In this document: positions 54,667-62,500 of the stretch, piece after piece
How positions within the stretch are numbered: position 1 is the stretch's first letter
How the letters are laid out: each line of letters opens with the position of its first letter
NCBI GenBank assembly: GCA_039919885.1
Contig: JBDSEV010000066.1
Location: 1-64,000, forward strand
Source: JACMLD01 sp039919885
GTDB lineage: Bacteria > Bacteroidota > Bacteroidia > Chitinophagales > Chitinophagaceae
Direction: 5' to 3'
DNA length: 64,000 nucleotides
Program-made: the position numbers and the translations under genes
The notes under the pieces: generated by a model
The model's database searches: none
Told to the model about the DNA's origin: nothing
The model's input: only the letters and a program-made list of their open reading frames with translations

Positions 54667-55560
54667 ATGCGAAAAGAAAAAATACCCGTCTACGATATCT
54701 GCAGCTTATCTGCGGATCAACGGCAACCCAACGAAGTGCTGGCAGAGAGGTTTGGCGCTTACCTGAAAAGACATTCGCCCAATTTGCACCACGCACACCG
54801 CCATTCATTTTATCACCTGGTGTTTTTTACAGCAGGCGCAGGTACCCATAGCATTGATTTTACACGGTTTGCGGTAAAACCCTATGAAATGTATTTTATG
54901 AGCCCGGGCCAGGTACACAGCTGGGATTTTAAAGGCAATACCGACGGCTATATTATCAATTTTTCTGAAAATCTTTTCCGTTCTTTTTTACTGAACCCGG
55001 ACTACCTGGAACGTTTCTCTTTCTTCAGTGGTAACAGCGAAGAAAGTGTTTGCAAGCTTTTAACCAGCAGTCACAATAAGGTATTAGCATTGTTTGAAGA
55101 GATACTGGCGGAGGGTGCGAGAAAGGAAAACAATACTGACGCGCTCAAGCTTTTACTGTTGCAGCTATTTATCACTGTAAACCAGTCGTTAAAAATAAAT
55201 ATGCAGAAAGCGGTGCCGCAGCAAAAGCAGGTATTGCTAAAAGGTTTCCGGCGGCTCATTGACCTGCATTACCGATCAATAAAACTGCCGAAACAATACG
55301 CCGATCTCTTGTACGTGACACCTAACCACCTCAATGCATTGTCGCAGGATTTATTGGGCAAGCCTGCCGGTGAATTGATCAGGGACCGGATTTTATTGGA
55401 AGCAAAACGTTTGCTCACCAGTACAGACATGAGCATTACTGAAATTGCGTACGATCTAAATTTCCAGGACAATTCCTATTTTAACCGGTTCTTCAAAAAG
55501 AAAGAGGGCGGCACACCAGATGCATTCAGAAAACAATTTACGAGGCTTAAAAACAAATAA
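54667..55560 (+). CDS. AraC family transcriptional regulator
   Basis: A 297-residue regulator: an N-terminal cupin-like sensing domain (about 20-150; HAHRHSFYHLVFFTAGAG and MSPGQVHSWDFKG) and a C-terminal double helix-turn-helix (about 205-295; LYVTPNHLNALSQDLLGKPAGELIRDRILLEAKRLL and SITEIAYDLNFQDNSYFNRFFKKKEG). I start at 54667, 11 bases after a promoter element; the open frame goes back to 54436 but overlaps the ridA side. It probably regulates the neighbouring ridA or DUF983 gene and itself. Confidence 0.93.
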   Translation: MRKEKIPVYDICSLSADQRQPNEVLAERFGAYLKRHSPNLHHAHRHSFYHLVFFTAGAGTHSIDFTRFAVKPYEMYFMSPGQVHSWDFKGNTDGYIINFSENLFRSFLLNPDYLERFSFFSGNSEESVCKLLTSSHNKVLALFEEILAEGARKENNTDALKLLLLQLFITVNQSLKINMQKAVPQQKQVLLKGFRRLIDLHYRSIKLPKQYADLLYVTPNHLNALSQDLLGKPAGELIRDRILLEAKRLLTSTDMSITEIAYDLNFQDNSYFNRFFKKKEGGTPDAFRKQFTRLKNK

Positions 55561-55561
55561 T

Positions 55562-56044
55562 ATGATAACCAATCCAGGCATCGATAAAACGAGCACGGTT
55601 GCGCAAAAGGAGCGTGCCAGCGTACTGCAATTGTTTGCATGTAAATGTCCGCGTTGCAGAAATGGTGATATGTTCGCCACTAAAAATCCGTGGAAACTTA
55701 AGCATACGATGAAGATGAATAAAACTTGCCCCGTATGCAATCAACCATTGGATATAGAAGTAGGTTTTTATTTTGGCGCCGGTTACGTAAGCTATGCGCT
55801 TACCGTTGCGTTTAGCGCGGTTACAATTATTGCATGGTGGCGCAGCATCGGTCTAAACGATGAAAGCAGCCTGCTCTATTGGCTTGTCACCAATGCTATC
55901 CTGATGCTGTTAATACAACCCTACCTGATGCGGGTATCCAGGACGGGCTGGCTGGCATTTTTTGTGCCATACGATCCCTGGTGGAAAATAAACCCACCTA
56001 AAAAACTTGAAAGAACAAACAAAGACCAGGAGAATAACTGGTAG
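55562..56044 (+). CDS. DUF983 family membrane protein
   Basis: A 160-residue protein. Two zinc-knuckle pairs (CPRC and CPVC) near the N-terminus precede two transmembrane helices. DUF983 proteins are common in Bacteroidota and Alphaproteobacteria and of unknown function. Its ATG is one base after the AraC stop, which shows co-transcription. The start is set by the ATG at 55562. Confidence 0.9.
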   Translation: MITNPGIDKTSTVAQKERASVLQLFACKCPRCRNGDMFATKNPWKLKHTMKMNKTCPVCNQPLDIEVGFYFGAGYVSYALTVAFSAVTIIAWWRSIGLNDESSLLYWLVTNAILMLLIQPYLMRVSRTGWLAFFVPYDPWWKINPPKKLERTNKDQENNW

Positions 56045-56370
56045 CAGCAATGTTTGCGTTTACTATTGAATGTCTTTTAATTTCATGCTGTGCTGGTGTT
56101 TTGCGGGCAGCGCCACGGCGGCCTGAGCCGGATACCGGTTCCGGGCGATGCACCTGGAAAGAAACCTCCCTTCCAACGCCTGCTGCAAATTTGTCTTTGC
56201 TACTTTTTTTATGGAAAAAAAGTACCGCAAAAAAGCCAGTCGAAATCGAAAAGAGCCCGATTGCGACTTCGTTCCCTGATTAAGCTTTTGTGCTACGGGG
56301 GCTTCCACTTCACCAATGCTACTGTTTGAGTGACGATTAAATAATCAATATAAAACAGACGTAGTTTTAA

Positions 56371-56930
56371 TGACGCCGGTCGTTGGGTAAGGTGCATCAC
56401 CGGAAGACGCGTCTACACAATAATGAACGAGATCAAAAAGCCAAACAAGCACTAGTTCCAATGATACCAGTCGCTGCATAAGGCGCCTCAGCCGGTTCGG
56501 TTCCGGCGATAGCCGGATTGCGGAGCAAAGAAGCGGGTGCAGCGCCGTTGCAGCGGCGAGGCCCCGGCGGCCTGAGCCGAACCGCGCAAAAGATCAACCA
56601 AAAAATCAATACCATAATTCATAACCAGGAACTAGTTACAATAATACCAGTCACTGCTAAGGCGACTCAGACGAAGACCCATATGGGGAATAATGAACGA
56701 GATCACAAAACCAAACAAGAACTCGTTCCAATGACACCAGTTGCTGCATAAGGCGCCTCAGCCGGTTCGGTTCCCGCGCTAGCCGGATTGCGGAGCAAAG
56801 AAGCGGGTGCAGCGCCGTTGCAGCAACGAGGCCCCGGCGGCCTGAGCCGAACCGCGCAAAAGATTTTACATAATTGAGAAAACGAAGTGTTGTTCCAATG
56901 ACACCAGTCGCTGCATAAGGCGCCTCAGCG
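56371..56930. repeat. Intergenic tandem repeat array (five short and two long copies)
   Basis: A block like TGAyrCCAGTCGCTGCATAA-GGCGCCTCAGC occurs at 56371 (diverged), 56462, 56642, 56732 and 56899, with steps of 91, 180, 90 and 167 bases, close to a 90-base unit. Two long units (56419-56600 and 56689-56865, 270 apart) share over 90% by eye, including AATAATGAACGAGATCA at the left and a GC-rich block CGGCGGCCTGAGCCGAACCG at the right. The GC blocks can form hairpins. No open reading frame of protein quality lies inside. A partial relative lies at 56105-56160. It is not a CRISPR array since spacers are not unique. Confidence 0.7.
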
Positions 56931-57086
56931 TACCCTCGCAACAGGAATAATTAAAAACAATTACCCAATCAACAAATAAGATTTAGTGTAGCGCACTTGC
57001 TTTACAGTAATTTTAAACATTACGTTTTATACCTGTCATTACCGAATGCAACGCTTTGCACCGGCAACCAAAAACCTGGCTGATTT

Positions 57087-58436
57087 ATGAGAAAACTCTT
57101 TGTTATTGCTGCAACGCTCTGTTGTTTCGCTGGCGCCCGTTCACAAACCATTGTACAAAAAGATCCGGCAATAGAAAAAATGGTGAAAGAAGTGTCGGCA
57201 GACTCTTTGCTGTCGTATACCAAATCGCTGGTAGCATTTGGCACCCGCAACACGCTGAGCACCCAGGCCGACGCAAGGAAAGGCATTGGCGCCGCGCGCT
57301 CATGGGTACTCAGTAAGTTTACTGAATTTGCTCAACAATCGGCCGGCCGGTTAAGCGCCATCATTGATACCACTACCCTGCCCGCAGATGGCAAACGCGT
57401 AGATGCGCCACTGGTGCTGGGTAATGTGGTGGCTACCCTCAAGGGCACCGATCCTGCCGATACCAGGTTGTTTTTAATCAGCGGTCACCTGGACAGCAGG
57501 CGTACCAATGTAATGGACAGAACCGGTGATGCGCCCGGGGCCAACGATGATGGCAGCGGCGTATCGGCCGTTATTGAATGTGCGCGTATTATGAGTAAAT
57601 ATGCTTTTCCGGCAACCATTATTTTTATAGCAGTCAGCGGCGAAGAGCAGGGTTTGCTGGGCGCCAATTACATGGCGGCAAAATTAAAAAAGGAAAACCG
57701 GCAACTGGAAGCTGTTTTAAACAATGATATCATGGGCAGCAACAACAGTAGCGAAACCAATATCATCGATAACACCCGCATACGTGTATTCAGTGAAGGA
57801 CTGCCTGCGTATGAACTGGAAAAAAATGCGGCCGGCATCCGCCAGCTGGGCCTGGAAAACGATGGCAACGCCCGGCAACTCGCGCGGTATGTAAAAGAAA
57901 CCGGCGAACGGTATGTAGATAACCTGGAGGTAGTAATGGTATACCGCAACGATCGGTTTTTGCGCGGCGGCGATCATACGCCCTACGTAATAAACGGGTT
58001 TACAGCCGTTCGCATTACGGAAATGAATGAAAATTACAATCACCAACACCAGGATATCAGAAAAGAAAACGGTATTCAGTATGGCGATTTAACTGAATTT
58101 ATGGATTTTGAATACCTGCGAAAAAACACGTGTCTGAATCTTTGCAACCTGGCCAATCTTGCAAAATCGCCCGCCATGCCGCCGGATGTAAAAGTGGATG
58201 TTAAAAAACTGGATAATTTCACCGCACTTTCCTGGGGAAACCCAAAAACGGGTAAATACAAAGGCTTCTACGTGCTCATGCGTGAAACCACCAGCCCCGT
58301 TTGGCAAAAGAAGTTCTTCACCACACAAAACAGCATGCGCCTCCCCTATTCAAAGGATAATTACTTTTTTGCCGTACAGTCTGTAACCGAAGCAGGCAAC
58401 GAGAGTTTACCCGTGGTACCAGTGGTGGGAAAATAA
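57087..58436 (+). CDS. M28 family metallopeptidase
   Basis: A 449-residue exported aminopeptidase-like protein. A signal peptide (1-19, ending ARSQ) is followed by the co-catalytic zinc motifs: SGHLDSRRT (His), PGANDDGSGV (bridging Asp), SGEEQGLLGA (Glu general base and Glu ligand), LNNDIMG (Asp) and RGGDHTPY (His). Full set is present, so it should be active. A C-terminal fibronectin III-like domain of about 90 residues (LSWGNPKTGKYKGFYVLMRE) follows. Substrate unknown. The gene lies after a 1-kb repeat-containing gap and is alone. Confidence 0.92.
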   Translation: MRKLFVIAATLCCFAGARSQTIVQKDPAIEKMVKEVSADSLLSYTKSLVAFGTRNTLSTQADARKGIGAARSWVLSKFTEFAQQSAGRLSAIIDTTTLPADGKRVDAPLVLGNVVATLKGTDPADTRLFLISGHLDSRRTNVMDRTGDAPGANDDGSGVSAVIECARIMSKYAFPATIIFIAVSGEEQGLLGANYMAAKLKKENRQLEAVLNNDIMGSNNSSETNIIDNTRIRVFSEGLPAYELEKNAAGIRQLGLENDGNARQLARYVKETGERYVDNLEVVMVYRNDRFLRGGDHTPYVINGFTAVRITEMNENYNHQHQDIRKENGIQYGDLTEFMDFEYLRKNTCLNLCNLANLAKSPAMPPDVKVDVKKLDNFTALSWGNPKTGKYKGFYVLMRETTSPVWQKKFFTTQNSMRLPYSKDNYFFAVQSVTEAGNESLPVVPVVGK

Positions 58437-58516
58437 CGGCTTTTGCATTTTATTAAGACCTCGTTATTAAACCATTCCCGCGGGCGCAGTCATACCCTTA
58501 CATCAAAGAAAAAATT

Positions 58517-58810
58517 ATGAAAAAATATGCGCTGCAATTCGCTTTACTGGTAGCAATCTTTTCATTGGGCTCCTGTGCACATTCAGCTTACGTGGTGCGT
58601 GAGCGCCCGCGCGACGTGGTTTACTTCAGGCCTCCGCCGCCCAGTCGGAGTCATGTATGGGTTTCCGGAGATTGGGTATGGACGGGTGGCAGGTACCAAT
58701 GGCACGAAGGGCGCTGGGAAAATCCCCGCCGTGGGGCACACTGGACCGACGGACACTGGCAGAATACCCGCCATGGTTCCAGGTGGATACCCGGTCACTG
58801 GCAGCGGTAA
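58517..58810 (+). CDS. YXWGXW-repeat lipoprotein, second copy
   Basis: A 97-residue paralogue of the protein at 11968-12258. Signal peptide with lipobox LGSC, then VWVSGDWVWTGGRYQWHEG, HWTDGHW and RWIPGHWQ repeat units. It follows the M28 peptidase by 80 bases and may be in its transcript. Function unknown. Confidence 0.85.
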   Translation: MKKYALQFALLVAIFSLGSCAHSAYVVRERPRDVVYFRPPPPSRSHVWVSGDWVWTGGRYQWHEGRWENPRRGAHWTDGHWQNTRHGSRWIPGHWQR

Positions 58811-58858
58811 TCAAAGGCAAACAAATTGAAAATATTATAATGCCAAAAATAATATTAT

Positions 58859-58954
58859 GGGGTTGTCTCAAGACCGCGCTGGATTTATTCGTTCGCCGGT
58901 AAAAAAGACAGGTGGCTATTGGTATGCAGCCAATACAATTTTTGAGACAACCCC
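58859..58954. mobile_element. 96-bp element bounded by 13-bp perfect inverted repeats (MITE-like)
   Basis: GGGGTTGTCTCAA (58859-58871) and TTGAGACAACCCC (58942-58954) are perfect inverted copies around 70 bases with no ORF. The ends resemble terminal repeats of some Bacteroidota insertion sequences (a GGGGTTGTCTCAAAA-like type I recall). No target-site duplication is clear, and it might instead serve as a terminator for the upstream lipoprotein gene, since TTTTT follows. Confidence 0.5.
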
Positions 58955-59069
58955 TTTTTGTTCTTAGCGGCAATACCGGGCTCGTGTAACCGCCCTTTCC
59001 GGCAACGTACTATAGATGTCAATTACACCGGGAAAATATTTATGAAATGATACCGGGAGGTAGCAAGCT

Positions 59070-59480
59070 TTATAATTTATCGGACCGGTCGTTATTGCCC
59101 GCTTGTGCATCCCTGATATTTTTTTGCACGGCAATGGCGCCAAATAAACCCAGCAGGAAAGCAAATGCATAAAACCCTTTTTCGCTGGGCAGCAACGTCG
59201 CATTCCACAAACCGATTATTAGCAGTACGATTGACAGAATCGTCGCGAACCAGCAAATAGCATAGTACAAATCGGTAACAGCCATTCCTTCCAGGCGGTC
59301 TCTTACACTTTTCTGTAGTGATACCACTGCAAACAAACCAAACATCAACACCGTAAAATAATATCCCTTTTCATTCAACTGCATTTCTGCCCGCCATAGT
59401 CCAACAATAAATCCGATGGCACCGGCCGCTAAGGCAATCCATGATGCTGCAATAAAAGCAGCGGTAGGTTTCTGGTTCAT
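59070..59480 (-). CDS. YiaA/YiaB family inner-membrane protein
   Basis: A 136-residue protein with four hydrophobic helices arranged as two repeats (GLWRAEMQLNEKGYYF and GLWNATLLPSEKGFYAF), the YiaA/YiaB pattern. Function unknown; the family is linked with stress responses in some species. It precedes the alpha-2-macroglobulin gene on the opposite side of the intergenic region (same strand) but 70 bases away, so joint transcription is possible. Confidence 0.85.
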   Translation of the reverse strand: MNQKPTAAFIAASWIALAAGAIGFIVGLWRAEMQLNEKGYYFTVLMFGLFAVVSLQKSVRDRLEGMAVTDLYYAICWFATILSIVLLIIGLWNATLLPSEKGFYAFAFLLGLFGAIAVQKNIRDAQAGNNDRSDKL

Positions 59481-59549
59481 ATTTTTTAATTTTTTTATTT
59501 GATTATGTAAAGCGCCGGGATCCTTCGTTACCCCGGCGCCGTTATGTTG

Positions 59550-62500
59550 CTACTGTACAACTTTTATCAATCCTGCTCCGTTATACGAATGGTATTCTGC
59601 GTTGTACATGGCATCGGCACTGGCGGGTCCCATTTTATAAACACCCGGGCTCACGGCACGTACGGCATAATAATATACCTGCCGGCCGCTGTACAAATCA
59701 ACAAACAGGTTGATGCGGTCATCCCGCACATCCATAGCCGTTGGCGTTACGGCATCCTTGATCCATTCCATACCGGGCAACTCCCTGGTTCGCGGATTTT
59801 CAATTTCAAAACCGGCGGGCAGTAAATCGGTCAGCACAATATTTTCTACCGCGCCGCTGTATGATTTTTCAAGGGTTAACTGCACAATTACCAAATCGTT
59901 TTGCTTAAAAGTATTGCCGGTAATGCTACGGCCATAGCGGTCAAAAAATTTCCGGCGGACCTTTATATAATTGTCTTCTTCCTTGTACGCGCCGCTGGCG
60001 CTGATGCCTTCACTTTGCCACCAGTAGTAAAGATTTCCTGTTCCTTTGGTAGCAATCTCCACTTCATTTGACCCCAGTTGTTTACCGGTTAACTGTATGC
60101 TGCCATTGTTGAGTGTGCCTACTATTTTTCCCCTGGCAGTTATGTTGGCAGTAACCGTAGATTTATTGGCCGCGCGGGCTAGCTTACCCATCGCTAAAAA
60201 GCTAAATACGCTTTCCTGCGTACTGTACCAGCTGCGCTGTTTTAATTTTTCTACCACATGACCCGCCATGATGGCTACCTGTGCATTACCGGGATCCACA
60301 TCAATCAGCACATTCAACGCAATGGACTCATCCCGGATATCACTGTAAAAGCTACCCCCCGTTTGCGCCACCGATACCTCGCCGCTGAAAGCTGCGGGCA
60401 GCAGCTCCCTGAACCGGTTTTTGTCTCCCGCTATGCTGTACGCTGCGGCTAGAAGATAGCGGCTATCCAGTGCCAATAAAGCAGGGTTCGCTTTGTAATA
60501 ATTCATTACACTTATATTGGGCCGCCCCGCCACCGCCAGTACATATAAACTATACGCAACTTCCTTGGGCGCTATCTTCTTTTGATCTTTCTGGTTGTAA
60601 TAATAAACGATGGTTTCACGTTTACGCAACTTACCATTGATATAGTTGAGCAGTGTTTCCACCAGGCTTTTATCCAGGTCGTAGCCTGCCTTTTGTGCCT
60701 CAATTAAAAAATGCGCCGCATATACAGAAGACCACCAGTGTTCTGTACCCTCCCCATCCCATAAGGTAATACCGCCATTGTACAACTGCCGCAATTTTAT
60801 TTTGCGAATGGCTTCCTGGATATTGCTGTTGGCAGAAGCTTTGCCGGCCTTTCCGGTATTAAACAAATCAGCCAGGTCACCATAATACAACTGCGGAAAT
60901 GCGGAAGAAATGGTCTGCTCGGTACAGCCATACGGGTAAGAAACGAGGTAAGCAAACTGGTCGGCCAGGCGCAAGGCCGGCGATCGGCTCACCACCAATT
61001 TATAATCGCCGCTGCCGGGTATGAAATCATTCAAGCCAATGGTAATTTTTTGCGAAGCATTGCCAGCGATGGTTCCGCTACCCGTTATTTTTTGCAGCGT
61101 AGAAGGCGGACGAACCGTGATAGCGGTTTCATCAGAAAACTTTTCACCCATGCTGTTTACTTCCACCTTTATTGTTCCTGTACTAATGGCAGGAGATGCA
61201 ATGATGGTGAACATTGCGCGGCCTTCGCTGTTCGCTTTCAGATCAATTGTTTGCCGCAAAGGCCCTGCTGTTTGCAACGGCGTTGTTACCGTAAGTGTTG
61301 CCTCCGCCGTAGCATGTTTACTGGTAGTATTGGTAATGGTAACCGGCACGTTTACGGTATCCCCCGGACTCAAAAACCTGGGCAATGCTGTACTTAGTAC
61401 AATCGGGTCGGCCACTTTCATGGTCGTCTCTTTGCTGCCAAAACTTTCATCTTTATACGCCACTGCCATTAATCTTATTTCTCCGCTGAACTGTGGAATA
61501 TCAAATTCAAAATCTGCTTCACCACTGCTGTTGGCTTTTGCAATACCACTCCAGTAGCTCACAATCCTTATCCGTTTATTGGGCATGGGGTTGCTGCGTT
61601 TGCTCGTTTCCAAATCGCCATCGCCGCCGGTACTGCTTAACCTTGCCCTTATTTCAGGAAATAGCAGTGGGTACATATCATAGCCGCTTACCTCCAGCGA
61701 CCTTTTGCCATAGAAAAAGCTGTAAGGATCCGGTGTTGCAAAATTACTCACCTGTAATACCCCGTTGTCAACCGCTGCCAGCGTTACATAACTTCCTGCC
61801 GCAGCTTTTACTTTCACTTTCTGGTGGGTCCGCGACCGAACGGCTGCCTGCGCAACAATCTGCACATCCATCCGCCGGCTTTTTTCCTCTACCATGATAC
61901 TCTTATACCCATGCGCCACTGTTAACGGAATATCGCTTACATCATGTGGTTTAATGAGCGCGGCAGTAATGTACACGTTCGGAATATGATCCGCCGTTAA
62001 CTTCACATCCAGCGAAGCCTGTCTGCCTTCAACATTTATATACTGGTAAGAAACTACCCTGTCGGTTTCCATGGTTACCAGCATCTTTCCGCTAAAAGGT
62101 GTCTTGAATAATATTTTTGCCTGGTCGCCGCTGTTATACGCTTCCTTGTCTACTGCTATATCTACATTGCCTTCTGTACTTACTTCAAAAGAGCTGTTGT
62201 CATTACCCCAACTACCATAACTGTAAAATTCCTTTTTTACATAACCGCCGGCACCGGGTATGGCAATACGCAATTCATAATTACCGGCAGTACGCGGCGT
62301 AAATGAAAAGTTGGTACCCTCACCAGAAACAGTGATATCGCTGCTGGCAACGATTTTATCTTCCTTTTGCGATTCATAGCGGAAATATTCACCATTCTTT
62401 GTGAGCACTGTTCTGTACTCATGTTTTATTACTTCGGCCCTTGCCTGTGCAGTAACCAGCTGCTCGTCTTTATTAATCGCTTTTATTGGAAAAACGATGG

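Noticed and set aside
56371..56930. CRISPR array
   Set aside because: The sequences between repeats are themselves repeated and unequal in length, and no cas genes are near.
57103..57303. Minus-strand frames inside the M28 peptidase gene
   Set aside because: They mirror codon use of the real gene on the opposite strand; the peptidase has all metal ligands.
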